DNA of 64,000 nucleotides from Methanosphaera sp. ISO3-F5 (GTDB lineage Archaea; Methanobacteriota; Methanobacteria; Methanobacteriales; Methanobacteriaceae), in assembly GCF_034480035.2 (NCBI RefSeq), contig NZ_CP118753.2, positions 124,001 through 188,000 on the forward strand. Reading direction: 5' to 3'. Positions within the stretch are counted from its first letter, which is position 1, and each line of letters opens with the position of its first letter. Made by a program: the position numbers and the translations under genes. Below the pieces are notes generated by a model, which was not told the DNA's origin, did no database searches, and saw nothing but the letters and a program-made list of their open reading frames with translations. This document shows positions 29,865 to 40,728 of the stretch, piece by piece.

Positions 29865-30854
29865 ATGATGGAAGATATAAAAAAATTCATACCTACAGAA
29901 AATATCACACTATTTAGAAGTTGTCTTGTATCTGCAGAATATCCTGGAATAGAAGCTTCAACTAAATATGTTTTTGATAAGTTAGGAGTGGAATATGTTA
30001 TTGATAGAAATCAGTCATGTTGTACTGGTTTAGGACATTACTATGATATATTTGATGAATTATCCACAACAGCATTAGCTGCAAGAAATTTCAGTTTAGC
30101 AATAAAAAATAATCATAAACAGTATGTGCCAATGTGTGCAACTTGTTATGCCATCTTAAAAACTGCAGCAAAAACATTAAACGAAAAAGATGAAGTAAGA
30201 GAACATATTAACAGGGCATTCCAAGAAAACGGGCTTGAAGAATTTCAATATACTAAAGGAGATATTAATCCAAGTGATGATATTACCCATGTAGTGGATG
30301 TTTTGTATTATTTAAGGGATAAAATACCAGAAAATAAAAAAAGAGATATTTCTGGTTTAAATATAGCAACGCATCATGGTTGTCATTACTGTAAGATACA
30401 TCATGAAGATACATTATGTGGTTATAGAAATCCTGAAGTAATAGATAAAATATGTGAAGTAATGGATGCTCCAACAATAGGATGGTATGATCAGAAACCA
30501 CGCCATTGTGGTGGTGGATTTAGACAAAGATATGCAAATAGGGAATTATCATTAGATGCAACTGTAGATAAATTTGAAAGTTTACACAAAGAAAATGTTG
30601 ATTTGTTATTAGTAATGTGCCCTAATTGTCATTTACAATTTGATCGTTATGAACAAGTATTGGAAGAAAAAACTGGAGATAAACATTATTTTGCTGTATT
30701 GAACATTGCTCAACTAGTTGCATTGTATATGGGTGCAGATCCATATAAGATATTGGGTATCCAAACTCATACAGTAAATGTAGAACCATTACTTGATAAA
30801 TTAGGAATAGATTATGATTCTAGGGAGGATACTTTGCATGTCAGAAACAAATAA
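29865..30854 (+). CDS. hdrB: heterodisulfide reductase subunit B, divergent second CCG domain
   Basis: A 329-residue subunit that normally holds two non-cubane [4Fe-4S] clusters in tandem CCG domains. Domain one is complete: SCL, QSCCTGLG, CATC. In domain two HHGC and CPNC are present, but the central pair, normally Cys-Cys-Gly, reads RHCGGGF, so one cysteine is replaced by His. It starts 7 bp after hdrC and overlaps hdrA by 17 bp. It is a real family member by length and motif order; whether it reduces CoM-S-S-CoB or another disulfide is uncertain. Confidence 0.87.
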   Translation: MMEDIKKFIPTENITLFRSCLVSAEYPGIEASTKYVFDKLGVEYVIDRNQSCCTGLGHYYDIFDELSTTALAARNFSLAIKNNHKQYVPMCATCYAILKTAAKTLNEKDEVREHINRAFQENGLEEFQYTKGDINPSDDITHVVDVLYYLRDKIPENKKRDISGLNIATHHGCHYCKIHHEDTLCGYRNPEVIDKICEVMDAPTIGWYDQKPRHCGGGFRQRYANRELSLDATVDKFESLHKENVDLLLVMCPNCHLQFDRYEQVLEEKTGDKHYFAVLNIAQLVALYMGADPYKILGIQTHTVNVEPLLDKLGIDYDSREDTLHVRNK

Positions 30855-33153
30855 AATAGGAGTATTCTTATGTCACTGTGGTGGTAACATATCTGATAAT
30901 GTAGATTTGAACCAAATTGAAGAAAAATTATCAGAAAATGGGGAAGTAGTCATAATAAAGCATCATGAAAATTTATGTTCTCTTGAAGGAAGAAACATTA
31001 TCAAAGATCAAATTTTACGTCAAGATTTGGATAGGGTAGTTATATCAGCATGTTCTAAGATAACACATGGTGCAACTTTTCAAAAATATATAAAACCTTT
31101 AAATCCATATCTGTTTGAAATGCCAAATGTAAGGGAACAATGTTCATGGGTTACATATAACAAGGAAGAAGCAACAAAAAAGGCATTATCCCTAATTAAT
31201 TCAGGTATTGAATCAGTTAAATTTAACGAACCTCTAAAAAAAATACCGACCAATGTAAAAAAAAGTGTTTTAGTTATTGGTGCAGGTATATCAGGAATAA
31301 CTGCAGCTAATTCTTTAGCAAAACAAGGAATGGAAGTAACATTAATAGAGGAAAGACCTGCAGTTGGAGGAGCAATGATTCAAGTGGGTAAAGTTTTCAC
31401 TCCGGATAAAATGTCTGAAGATTGTGCTGCTTGTCTATTAAATCCGGTAATTGATGAGATGGTTCATAATGAGAATATAACTCTATTAACAAATACGGTT
31501 CTTGAAAAATCAACTAGGAACTCTGGAAATTTTGATGTTCGTTTACGTAAAAAACCGGAATATGTGGATACGGATAAATGTACTAGTTGTGGAAAATGTA
31601 CGTCAATATGTCCAACATTAACTCCTGATGAATGGAATGAAGGTTTAAATCAACGTAAATCAATTTATAAACCATTTCCACAAGCAGTTCCAAGTACATA
31701 TACACTTGATGATAAATCATGCATTAAATGCGGGGCATGTATAGAAGTTTGTCCTACAAACGCAATTAATCTTGATGTTATTGATGAAATTATAGCATTA
31801 ACTGTTGGTTCAGTAGTTATAGCCACAGGACATCAGCGTTTCGATACAAGTAAACGTCCAGAATATGGTCATCCATTCTATGAGGATGTTTTAAGTCAAA
31901 TGCAATTAGCAAGATTAATGGGGGTAAATGGACCTACTAATGGACATCTTAAAGTACCCTCAACAGGTAAAATACCACGAAGAATTGTCATGATTCAATG
32001 TGTAGGTTCAAGAGATCAGATGCCCGGAGGACATAAATATTGTTCTAAAGTATGTTGTATGGTAGCTCTTAAAAATGCTAATTTAATACGTTCTCATTAT
32101 CCAGATACTGAGATAATTATCTGTTATACTGATGTACGAACACCGGGAGTATATGAAAAATATTATAAGTATGTACAGGATAATGGAATACAATTTATCA
32201 GGGGAAGACCTGGTGAAATAGCAAGGGAAGAAGATCATTTGATAGTGCGTATAGAAGATACTCTAACACGTAATAAACAGGAAATACCAACAGATTTGGT
32301 GGTATTATCAGCAGCATTAGAATCATCAGAAGGTACAATAAATGCTGCAAAGACTTTAGGTGTACCCTTGACAGAAGATTATTTTATTAAAGAAAAACAT
32401 CCTAAAATGCAACCAGTATCAACAGATATAGAAGGAATATTTGTTTGTGGAACAGCTCAAGGTCCAAAAGATATCACGGACAGTATAATTCAAGCAAATA
32501 CTGCTGCTACAAAAATATCTGAACTAGTTAATGGTGGATTAGAGGTAGATCCATTTATTGCAACAATCAATGTTAAAAAATGCATTTTATGTGAAAAATG
32601 TATTGATAATTGTCGCTATCAAGCATTAACTCTGGATAATAATTCTATTAGGGTTGGTCCAATATCATGTACTGGTTGTGGTGATTGTATAGTAACATGT
32701 CCTCAAGAGGCTATAACAATACGTGGACAAAGTGATGAAAAATTAGAAGCAAGCATTAAAGGTATATTAAAGGATAAGGATGAAGATGAACAGATAATCA
32801 TAGCATTTTTAGATGATATTGGTAATGTATCTGCAAATAATATGGGTATTAATAGGGTGGATTGTCCACCAAGTATAAGAATTATTAATGTGCCATTTAT
32901 TAATCGTGTTAAATATAGGCATATTAAATATGCTTTAACTCATGGGGCTAGCGGTGTTTTTCTTGGTGAATATCCAGATACTCCAAAACATGATGAAATA
33001 CGTGAAAATATTAATATTATGAAAAGACATTTGGAAGAAGATGGGATTAATCCTGAAAGATTATTAATACACAGCGTATTTATTCCATATTTCCGTGGAT
33101 TAGCGAATCAATTTAAGGAATTTGATGATGAGTTAAGAGTTTTAAGTAATTAA
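30838..33153 (+). CDS. hdrA: heterodisulfide reductase subunit A fused to an MvhD-like tail
   Basis: A 771-residue flavin and iron-sulfur protein. It has CHCGGNIS at the N-terminus, the FAD loop VLVIGAGISGITAA (about 144-157), SEDCAACLLNP, two inserted ferredoxin motifs (CTSCGKCTSICP, CIKCGACIEVCP) and two C-terminal ones (CILCEKCIDNC, CTGCGDCIVTCP). Ordinary HdrA ends about here (near 655). The extra 140 residues (about 629-771) resemble MvhD/FrhD (YALTHGASGVFLGEYPDTPK, LEEDGINPERL) but keep only one cysteine. ATG at 30838 follows GGGAGGAT and lies inside the end of hdrB. Confidence 0.9.
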   Translation: MSETNKIGVFLCHCGGNISDNVDLNQIEEKLSENGEVVIIKHHENLCSLEGRNIIKDQILRQDLDRVVISACSKITHGATFQKYIKPLNPYLFEMPNVREQCSWVTYNKEEATKKALSLINSGIESVKFNEPLKKIPTNVKKSVLVIGAGISGITAANSLAKQGMEVTLIEERPAVGGAMIQVGKVFTPDKMSEDCAACLLNPVIDEMVHNENITLLTNTVLEKSTRNSGNFDVRLRKKPEYVDTDKCTSCGKCTSICPTLTPDEWNEGLNQRKSIYKPFPQAVPSTYTLDDKSCIKCGACIEVCPTNAINLDVIDEIIALTVGSVVIATGHQRFDTSKRPEYGHPFYEDVLSQMQLARLMGVNGPTNGHLKVPSTGKIPRRIVMIQCVGSRDQMPGGHKYCSKVCCMVALKNANLIRSHYPDTEIIICYTDVRTPGVYEKYYKYVQDNGIQFIRGRPGEIAREEDHLIVRIEDTLTRNKQEIPTDLVVLSAALESSEGTINAAKTLGVPLTEDYFIKEKHPKMQPVSTDIEGIFVCGTAQGPKDITDSIIQANTAATKISELVNGGLEVDPFIATINVKKCILCEKCIDNCRYQALTLDNNSIRVGPISCTGCGDCIVTCPQEAITIRGQSDEKLEASIKGILKDKDEDEQIIIAFLDDIGNVSANNMGINRVDCPPSIRIINVPFINRVKYRHIKYALTHGASGVFLGEYPDTPKHDEIRENINIMKRHLEEDGINPERLLIHSVFIPYFRGLANQFKEFDDELRVLSN

Positions 33154-33189
33154 ATTCCTAACTTTTCTATTTTTTTGGGGATGTATTTT

Positions 33190-35382
33190 ATGATTTCTGA
33201 AGAAAAATATATTGAACTTATTGAAAATGTATTAGGTATTACTGTAGAAGATAATTTAAATCAGAAAGAAGCAATATTATCTTCATTGGATGAAGATCAA
33301 TATATTGTTGCTGGTCCGGGTAGTGGTAAGACTACTGTTCTTGTTTTAAAGATTTTGAAGTATGTCTTTGTTGATGGTTTAAATTTTGAAAATATTATTG
33401 TAACTACTTTTACTAAAAAGGCAGCTAAAGAAATTAAAGAAAGAATTGTTAATTGGCATTATCTTTTATGTAAACAATTAAATATTGATGAATCTTTGAA
33501 TTTAAATAATTTTCTTATAGGCACTTTAGATAGTATTGCTGAAGAATTAATCTCAGATTATGTTGATGTTGAAGTTATAGATAATTTTACAGCATCTGCT
33601 ATAATGATGCAAAATTTACTAACTGATGAACGTAATAATGATAAGAAATTAAAGCAATTTACAAAAAATTTAAGGGGTAATATGGGTGGTGTCAGTACTT
33701 CTGAAATTAATAATTTAATTCAAACTATTAAAGAACGAATTTATTATGATTTATTGGATTTTGACTTACTTCGAAGAAATGCTGGTCGTGAACAAATATT
33801 GTATGATATTTTGGAGGATTATATTAATCAGTTAGAGTCAAGAAATGTTATGGATTATGCAATGCTTGAGAACAAATTTTATGAAATTCTTTCTACTAAT
33901 ACTATTGAAAGATTAAATAATATTTCAGTACTACTTATTGATGAATATCAGGACACTAATCTGTTGCAAGAGGGCATATATTTTAAAATTACAGAATATG
34001 TTAAAAAGAATAATGGTAATATTACTGTTGTGGGGGATGATGATCAATCCTTGTACCGTTTTAGGGGAGCTACAATATCATTATTCACGAATTATGTTAA
34101 AAGAATTTCCTCAAAATTAAATGTAAGTCCTAAAACAATCTTTTTAGAAGTTAATTACAGGTCTACTAAGGCGGTAATTGATTTTACTAATGATTTTATT
34201 CATTTGGATGATAAGTATCAGATGTCACGTACTACTAATAAACCATATATTTCTACAAGCAATACCACTGAGAATGGTCTTCCTATTATGGGAATGTTTA
34301 GAAATAATATTGAAGAATTGTCCACGGATTTATCTAATTTGATTTATGATTTAAAATTGGGGAATGATTATATTGTGGATAGAAATGGTATAAAGTATAA
34401 TATTTCAACAAAAAATACCAACCCATCTATAGCAGTACTTCTTAATTCACCAAAAGAAATAAGTGCATTCAATAAAAAACGATTACCCTTTTATATAAGA
34501 GAAACTTTATCATATAAAGATGAAAATATAGGGGTATTTAATCCACGAGGTCAAAGTATTGAAACAACAGATATTGTATCATTGATATGTGGTTTAATCC
34601 TATTAAGCATAGATCCAAATTCAACTACTGAAAAACAATTAGATAATCTTCCACCACATACAAAAAATTCACTAAAAACATGGAGAAAATATGCTCAAGA
34701 ATACATTGAAACAGTGAATAAGAAGTTACCAACATATTATGATGAAATTAATCTAAACATGTTGCTTGAAGATATACATGAGGAATGTTCCATTTTATTA
34801 GAAGAATCTAATGAAAATGTAATTTATCATGATATTATCATGGAAACAATTTCTCAAACAAACAATGCAATTAATAATGATGGATTTTTATCAGTTAATC
34901 AAGTATTTTGGCATATACTTGTTCCAATAGCTTCGGGTGCTATTGAAATAGATGATGATATGTTTGATGTTAGTCTGGAAGAAAATATTAATATAATGTC
35001 AATTCATCAATCAAAAGGTTTAGAATTTGATGTTGTAATTGTTGATGTAGGTTCGGATATTGTTAATAATAATCCTGGAATGGCTTTTAAAAGATTTCCT
35101 AAAAATGGTGGAATAACATACAACTTAGAAAAATATCTTAAAATAACTAACGAAGAAGATAATATTAGTGGATTAGATAAAGCGTTTAATGATTTAATTA
35201 GAAAATATTTTGTAGCATATACTCGCGCAAAATCAATATTAATACTTGTTGGATTAAATAGTATGCGTTATGGATATAAGGGCGATTTTCAGGATAAAAT
35301 TGAAATACCTAATATAGCTACAGGATGGACTCGTGATAAAGTATGGCATTGGGATTCTTTAGATAATTTATTCAGTATTTAA
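33190..35382 (+). CDS. UvrD/PcrA-like superfamily 1 helicase
   Basis: A 730-residue ATP-dependent DNA helicase. Motif I is AGPGSGKTTVLV at about residues 41-52, motif Ia TTFTKKAAKEI, motif II LLIDEYQDTN, motif III GDDDQSLYRFRGA, motif IV EVNYRST, motif V IMSIHQSKGLEFDVVIV and motif VI YVAYTRAKSIL-like (FVAYTRAKSILILVG). ATG at 33190 follows GGGGAT by 8 bp and is preferred to TTG at 33175. It lies 36 bp after hdrA. Role in repair or replication restart is likely from the family. Confidence 0.9.
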   Translation: MISEEKYIELIENVLGITVEDNLNQKEAILSSLDEDQYIVAGPGSGKTTVLVLKILKYVFVDGLNFENIIVTTFTKKAAKEIKERIVNWHYLLCKQLNIDESLNLNNFLIGTLDSIAEELISDYVDVEVIDNFTASAIMMQNLLTDERNNDKKLKQFTKNLRGNMGGVSTSEINNLIQTIKERIYYDLLDFDLLRRNAGREQILYDILEDYINQLESRNVMDYAMLENKFYEILSTNTIERLNNISVLLIDEYQDTNLLQEGIYFKITEYVKKNNGNITVVGDDDQSLYRFRGATISLFTNYVKRISSKLNVSPKTIFLEVNYRSTKAVIDFTNDFIHLDDKYQMSRTTNKPYISTSNTTENGLPIMGMFRNNIEELSTDLSNLIYDLKLGNDYIVDRNGIKYNISTKNTNPSIAVLLNSPKEISAFNKKRLPFYIRETLSYKDENIGVFNPRGQSIETTDIVSLICGLILLSIDPNSTTEKQLDNLPPHTKNSLKTWRKYAQEYIETVNKKLPTYYDEINLNMLLEDIHEECSILLEESNENVIYHDIIMETISQTNNAINNDGFLSVNQVFWHILVPIASGAIEIDDDMFDVSLEENINIMSIHQSKGLEFDVVIVDVGSDIVNNNPGMAFKRFPKNGGITYNLEKYLKITNEEDNISGLDKAFNDLIRKYFVAYTRAKSILILVGLNSMRYGYKGDFQDKIEIPNIATGWTRDKVWHWDSLDNLFSI

Positions 35383-35434
35383 AATTAGTACATTTTTTTT
35401 TGGGTGGTTAATAAAAAGAAAGAATTTAAGATAC

Positions 35435-35542
35435 TTATCCTCGGTATCTTTTTTCTTTTACTCCTCTTCCTTTTTTGTTTCCTTGTTTTTTGTATCCAGA
35501 TTTAGGTCTGGTTCTTCTGTTTGTTCCTTTGACTTTTGCCAT
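35435..35542 (-). CDS. 35-residue very basic protein
   Basis: A short open frame with a strong ribosome-binding site (GGGAGG, 6 bp before the ATG at 35542). It encodes MAKVKGTNRRTRPKSGYKKQ and then GNKKGRGVKEKRYRG: more than 40 percent Lys/Arg and no acidic residue except one Glu. Composition and size resemble small ribosomal or nucleic-acid-binding proteins. I do not recognise a named family. Its compact start context and codon use argue that it is real. Confidence 0.7.
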   Translation of the reverse strand: MAKVKGTNRRTRPKSGYKKQGNKKGRGVKEKRYRG

Positions 35543-35930
35543 AATAATCCCTCCCTTATAGTTTTATGTCAAAATATTTTGAACATCTTATAATAAACTA
35601 TGAAATAGTTGTTATCTTTATTTGTCCTTAATTTTCAAAATGAGAATTAATTCATTATGAAATAGTATATATAATTATCTTTAAAATCTTTAATATATAT
35701 TTTTTGTTTTTTTCAGAATGCTTTAAATTCACATGTTATAACATGTTGTATTAAATACTAAAATCCGAAAATAGATATACTCCGAAATTTGAGAGAATGA
35801 TATGAAAAAAATCATAATAAATAAAACATATACTAGTAATATAAAACGATTGAACTATATGACTTCAGTATTAATTTTTCATAATTTCAGACATATATTT
35901 CAAGTGTAAAAAATATGTGAGAGGTGGACT
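35543..35930. other. non-coding divergent promoter region upstream of cpgS
   Basis: About 390 bp with no credible gene. A 25-bp segment at 35885-35909, just before cpgS, recurs with two mismatches at 55629-55653. The immediate upstream sequence GAGAGGTGG is the cpgS ribosome-binding site. Confidence 0.6.
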
Positions 35931-37301
35931 ATGGCACAAAATAAAGTTCTATGTTTAGTGGATGGTGAACATTATTTTCCAGTAACAAAATCTGCAGTAG
36001 ATAAGATAGAGTCAAAAGGATATGATGTTAAATTATTATTATTTATAGGTGGAACAGAAAAGCTTAGAGACAATAATGTTGAAACAATATCTGAAATATT
36101 TAATAAACCAGTAATATTTGGACAAGATCATAAAAAAATTCCATATGACTTAATTGAACAAGCTATAATTGATTATGATGTGGATTATGTCTTTGATTTA
36201 TCGGATGAACCAGTAGTTAATTATTCAAAAAGATTTAAAATCGCAACAGTGGTATTGCAACATAATGTACCATATAAAGGTCCTGATTTTGAGTTTAAAC
36301 CATTAAAAGAATATGATGTACTTGAAAATCCTTCATATAAAATATTAGGGACAGGTAAAAGAATTGGAAAAACTGCAGTCAGTGCATATACTGCTAGATT
36401 GATAAATACTGAAGATAAGTATGATCCATGTATTGTTGCTATGGGACGAGGCGGTCCGGAAGTTCCAGAAGTTGTTCATGGGGATGAAATAAAATTAACA
36501 CCTCAATATCTTATGGAACAATCGGATATGGGAAAACACGCTGCTTCTGATCATTGGGAAGATGCATTATTAAGTAGGGTTTTAACAGTTGGTTGCAGAC
36601 GTTGTGCTGGAGGTATGGTTGGACAAGTTTACATAACAAATATGGTTGATGGAGCAAAGTTAACAAATGATTTAAACACTAATTTAATTGCAATAGAAGG
36701 AAGTGGGTCAGCAATTCCTCCAATTAAAACAGATAAAAATATAGTATTAGTGGGAGCTAATCAACCTATTGAAACAATAACAGAATATTTTGGGCCGTTT
36801 AGAATTAAATTAGCTGATTTAATAATTATAACTATGTGTGATGAACAAATTTGTTCTAAAGAAAAATTAGATAACTTAATGGAAGAAATTAAGAATATTA
36901 ATCCGGATGCAGAAATTATTCCTACAATTTTCAGGCCTTATCCTGTTGAATCTATCAAAAATAAGAATGTATTGTTTGCAACAACTGCTCCTGAATCAGT
37001 ACAACATTTGTTAAAAGAATATCTTGAAGATAATTTCGATTGTAATGTTGTTGCAATATCATCTAATTTATCTAATAGGCCTCTTTTACAGGAAGATATT
37101 GATAAGAATATAGATAATGTTGATATAATGTTGACAGAAATAAAAGCAGCAGCCATAGATGTTGCTACAAAAGTTGCATTAAATAAAGGTTTAGAAGTGG
37201 TATACTGTGATAACATACCTATTCCAATTAATGATGATTATGATTTGGATAATGCAATAATGAATATTGTTCATAGAGCTGTTAATGATTTTAACAGTTA
37301 A
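35931..37301 (+). CDS. cpgS: cyclic 2,3-diphosphoglycerate synthetase
   Basis: A 456-residue enzyme that closes 2,3-diphosphoglycerate to the cyclic form with ATP. It begins [20 protein letters not shown], and has a P-loop [16 protein letters not shown] and the segment [16 protein letters not shown], all matching the Methanothermus/Methanothermobacter enzyme at full length. In thermophiles the product is a thermoprotectant; in a mesophile it may serve as a phosphate and energy store. It is single-gene, with a strong AGGTGG ribosome-binding site. Confidence 0.92.
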   Translation: MAQNKVLCLVDGEHYFPVTKSAVDKIESKGYDVKLLLFIGGTEKLRDNNVETISEIFNKPVIFGQDHKKIPYDLIEQAIIDYDVDYVFDLSDEPVVNYSKRFKIATVVLQHNVPYKGPDFEFKPLKEYDVLENPSYKILGTGKRIGKTAVSAYTARLINTEDKYDPCIVAMGRGGPEVPEVVHGDEIKLTPQYLMEQSDMGKHAASDHWEDALLSRVLTVGCRRCAGGMVGQVYITNMVDGAKLTNDLNTNLIAIEGSGSAIPPIKTDKNIVLVGANQPIETITEYFGPFRIKLADLIIITMCDEQICSKEKLDNLMEEIKNINPDAEIIPTIFRPYPVESIKNKNVLFATTAPESVQHLLKEYLEDNFDCNVVAISSNLSNRPLLQEDIDKNIDNVDIMLTEIKAAAIDVATKVALNKGLEVVYCDNIPIPINDDYDLDNAIMNIVHRAVNDFNS

Positions 37302-37324
37302 TCTTATTTTTTTTAAAAATTTTT

Positions 37325-37365
37325 ACCATAAAGTATTTATATAAGTTCAAACACCTTAATAATCA
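37325..37365 (+). promoter_or_regulatory. promoter of thermosome gene 2, sharing the thermosome block
   Basis: ACCATAAAG (37325-37333) followed by TATTTATATA (37334-37343) is identical to the block at 16782-16800. The following bases, TTCAAACACCTTAAT, closely match those at 16804-16817. The untranslated leader to the ATG at 37576 is over 200 bp. Confidence 0.65.
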
Positions 37366-37575
37366 ATACCTTTATTATAAAGTAGAAATATATTATAATA
37401 TAGTTGGAAATTTAACATTTTGAAGTTATTTTCATAATAACATATTTTATTAATTATCAATTTTTTTACATCAGTCTAGAAACACGGTTTTAGATAATTA
37501 TTCATTAAATATCAAATCAGTCTATAAAAATAATGAAATTTAAAAAAATAATATCTAAATTGGAGGATAATTAAT

Positions 37576-39183
37576 ATGGTACAAAATACCCAACAACCAT
37601 TAATAGTTCTCGCTGATGGTTCAACAAGGACAGTTGGAAGTCAAGCAACAAGAAATAATATAATGGCTGCAAAACTATTATCCAACGTATTAATTACAAC
37701 ATTAGGTCCAAGAGGAATGGACAAAATGTTAGTAAACACTATTGGTGACGTAAAAATAACCAATGACGGTTACACAGTTTTAAAAGAAACTGAACCAGAT
37801 CATCCTGCTGCAAAAATGATAGTAGACTTATCAAAAACACAGGAAGAAGACTATGGTGATGGAACAACAACAGTAGTAGTAATAGTTGGAGAATTATTAA
37901 AACAAGCAGAAAAATTAATTGACCAAGGAATACCTATATCAACAATAGTTAAAGGTTTCGAAGCAGCAAAAAACAAAGCATTAGAAGTATTAGATGATAT
38001 AGCAATTGATGTTAGTAAAGAAGAACTAATTAACATTGCAAGAACTTCAATGTCAGGAAAAGGATCATTCACAAATCTTGATTCAATGGCATCCAAATTA
38101 GTCACAGTATTAATGGACTTAATCGAAAAAGATGCAATAGATAAAGACATGATAAAAATCAGAAAAATCCATGGTAAAGGAACAGCAAATACAGAAATAA
38201 CAGAATCAGTAACTGTTGATAAAGAAGTTCTAGAACCAGAAATGCCACATGACATAAAAAATGCAAAAATCTGTTTACTCCAATATCCTATTGATGCAAG
38301 AGAACTACAAAACAGTGCAAAAATCAAACTAACAACACCTGGAGAATATCAAGCATACCTTGATAAAGAAGAGGAAATGTTAGAAGAAGAAGTACAAAAA
38401 ATAGTTGAATCAGGAGCAAATGTTTTATTCAACAATAAAAAAATCAGTGATCTTGGACAACACTTCCTAACAAAACATGGAATCATGGCAGCAAAAAGAG
38501 TAAAATCTGGCGACCTTGAAAGATTAGCAAAAGCTACCGGAGCAAATATAGTTAACAATATACGTGAACTCACTAGTGATGACATTGGAGAAGCAGGACA
38601 CGTATATGAACGAGAAGTATACGAAGACAGAGAATACATATTCGTAGAAGACTGTAAAAATGCAGGTACTCTAAATATAATCGTAAGAGGAAGTACAAAA
38701 CACATCACAGATTTACTAGAAAGAGCAATAGAAGATGCAATTGGTGCTGTAACACAAACAATCAAAAACAATAAAGCACTCCCTGGAGGAGGAGCTTCTG
38801 ATATGGCAGTAGCAAAAGCATTAAGAAAATATGCAGAATCTTTCACAGATAAACAACAATTAGTAATCAAAGCATATGCTGAAGCATTAGAACAAATACC
38901 ATTAGCTTTAGCAAAAAATGCAGGAATGGATACAATTGATGTATTAACTGAATTAACTGCAGCTCAAGAAAAATCAACAAATATGGGTGTAAATGTAATA
39001 AAACGTGAAATTACAGACATGACAGAAGATAAAATCCTTGATTCACAAAGCGCCAAAAAATCAATGATGGATTCATGTACTGAAATTGCAGCAGAAGTAC
39101 TACGTATTGATGACGTAGTAGCATCACGACCAGAAACTCCTGTAGGAGGAGACATGCCTGGAACACCTAACCCATACTTATAA
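37576..39183 (+). CDS. thermosome subunit, diverged second type
   Basis: A 535-residue group II chaperonin subunit. The ATPase motifs are preserved ([43 protein letters not shown]), but the sequence differs throughout from the subunit at 16904 and the usual Gly-Met tail is missing; it ends MPGTPNPYL. Less conserved changes (NDGYT for NDGAT/NDGVT) suggest specialisation. It has its own promoter of the shared type, so both subunits are probably induced together. Confidence 0.94.
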   Translation: MVQNTQQPLIVLADGSTRTVGSQATRNNIMAAKLLSNVLITTLGPRGMDKMLVNTIGDVKITNDGYTVLKETEPDHPAAKMIVDLSKTQEEDYGDGTTTVVVIVGELLKQAEKLIDQGIPISTIVKGFEAAKNKALEVLDDIAIDVSKEELINIARTSMSGKGSFTNLDSMASKLVTVLMDLIEKDAIDKDMIKIRKIHGKGTANTEITESVTVDKEVLEPEMPHDIKNAKICLLQYPIDARELQNSAKIKLTTPGEYQAYLDKEEEMLEEEVQKIVESGANVLFNNKKISDLGQHFLTKHGIMAAKRVKSGDLERLAKATGANIVNNIRELTSDDIGEAGHVYEREVYEDREYIFVEDCKNAGTLNIIVRGSTKHITDLLERAIEDAIGAVTQTIKNNKALPGGGASDMAVAKALRKYAESFTDKQQLVIKAYAEALEQIPLALAKNAGMDTIDVLTELTAAQEKSTNMGVNVIKREITDMTEDKILDSQSAKKSMMDSCTEIAAEVLRIDDVVASRPETPVGGDMPGTPNPYL

Positions 39184-39210
39184 TAAGATAAATTCATTTT
39201 TATCTTATTA
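39181..39210 (+). terminator. inverted repeat at the end of thermosome gene 2
   Basis: TAATAAGATAAA (39181-39192) pairs with TTTATCTTATTA (39199-39210), a 12-bp perfect stem that includes the stop codon. The following sequence is only moderately T-rich. Confidence 0.55.
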
Positions 39211-39322
39211 AACTTCTTTAAAACTATTTTTATACATTATTTACTATTTAAAAAATATAATAATAATTTTTAATAATATTAAATAGATATATTACTATAA
39301 TCAGTATTGTTGGAGGATTAAA

Positions 39323-40606
39323 TTGCTAGAAATAAAAAAATTAAAAACAGAAGACTTTTCAAAATATTCCGAACGTATTGAAATGGATTCAACAGAAGTA
39401 CTACAACCAGTTCAAGAAATTATCAATAATGTTAAAACAAATAAAGATAAAGCATTGCATGATTACACACTAAAATTCGATAAAGCAGATATCAAAGAAC
39501 TAAAAGTACCAGAAAAAACAATTGAAGAAAGTATAAACAAAATAAGTCCAAAATTAAGAAAAGCATTAGAAGATGCAAGGGACAACATAAGTAAATTCCA
39601 TAAAGCACAAATACCATCTGATTGGACAATGGAAGTAAAAGAAGGAGTAAAAGCAGGTCAAATAATACGACCATTAAACAGAGTAGGTTGTTACATTCCT
39701 GGAGGAAGAGCAGCATACCCATCATCAATCCTAATGACAGTAATTCCAGCAAAAATTGCAGGAGTTAAAGAAATTATATGTTGTACACCTCCAGATAAAG
39801 AAGGTAATATAAGCGATGAAATATTAGCTGCAGCATACATTGCAGGAGCAACACATATCTACAAAGTTGGAGGAGCTCAAGCTATAGCAGCAATGGCATA
39901 TTCAACAGAAACAATACCTTCAGTGGATAAAATAGTAGGACCTGGAAACATATTTGTCGCAACAGCTAAAAAATTAGTATATGGAACAGTAGATATAGAA
40001 TTTCCGGCAGGACCATCCGAAATGCTTGCTTTAATAGATGAAACAGCAAATCCCTCATATATTGCTACAGAAATTCTATCACAAGCAGAACATGATCCTA
40101 ATGCAGCAACAATACTAGTATCTACTTCACAGGAAGTAGCAGAAGAAACAGTTAAATATGTGGAAAAATATCTTGAAGTACAAGAAAGAAAAGAAATAAT
40201 AAAAGAATCATTATCTAAATATTGTCATATATTAGTTGCTGATGATATTAAACAAGCAATAAACTTCACTAATACTTATGCTCCAGAACATTTAGTTATT
40301 GTAACCAAAGATCATTATAAAACATTAGAATCAATACATAATGCAGGTTCAATATTCTTAGGAAATTTAACACCAGTAGCTGGTGGAGATTATGGTTCAG
40401 GAACAAACCATGTACTTCCAACTAGTGGAGGCGCAAGAATGTACTCTGGTTTATCAGCAGAATCATTCATTAAAAAACCAACAATACAAGAATTATCTCC
40501 AGAAGGAGTTAAAAATATTAAAGACATGGTAATTAACCTAGCAGAAGCAGAAGGTTTATTTGCTCATGCATTATCTATTAAAAAAAGGGCAGAGGATGTT
40601 GAATAA
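39323..40606 (+). CDS. hisD: histidinol dehydrogenase
   Basis: A 427-residue NAD-dependent enzyme performing the last two oxidations of histidine synthesis. Motifs include [49 protein letters not shown], the zinc and catalytic region [11 protein letters not shown], and [18 protein letters not shown]. The TTG at 39323 is used as start, 6 bp after GGAGGATT. No other his gene is in the window. Confidence 0.95.
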   Translation: MLEIKKLKTEDFSKYSERIEMDSTEVLQPVQEIINNVKTNKDKALHDYTLKFDKADIKELKVPEKTIEESINKISPKLRKALEDARDNISKFHKAQIPSDWTMEVKEGVKAGQIIRPLNRVGCYIPGGRAAYPSSILMTVIPAKIAGVKEIICCTPPDKEGNISDEILAAAYIAGATHIYKVGGAQAIAAMAYSTETIPSVDKIVGPGNIFVATAKKLVYGTVDIEFPAGPSEMLALIDETANPSYIATEILSQAEHDPNAATILVSTSQEVAEETVKYVEKYLEVQERKEIIKESLSKYCHILVADDIKQAINFTNTYAPEHLVIVTKDHYKTLESIHNAGSIFLGNLTPVAGGDYGSGTNHVLPTSGGARMYSGLSAESFIKKPTIQELSPEGVKNIKDMVINLAEAEGLFAHALSIKKRAEDVE

Positions 40607-40728
40607 ATTTCACATCTCTTTTTTTATTTTATTTTTTAAACAAAAACTTAACATTCATAAAAAACATAATTATATATTATTGTAAATAATTTTTATCCAA
40701 TCATATAATAATTTATACAGGTGAAAAA

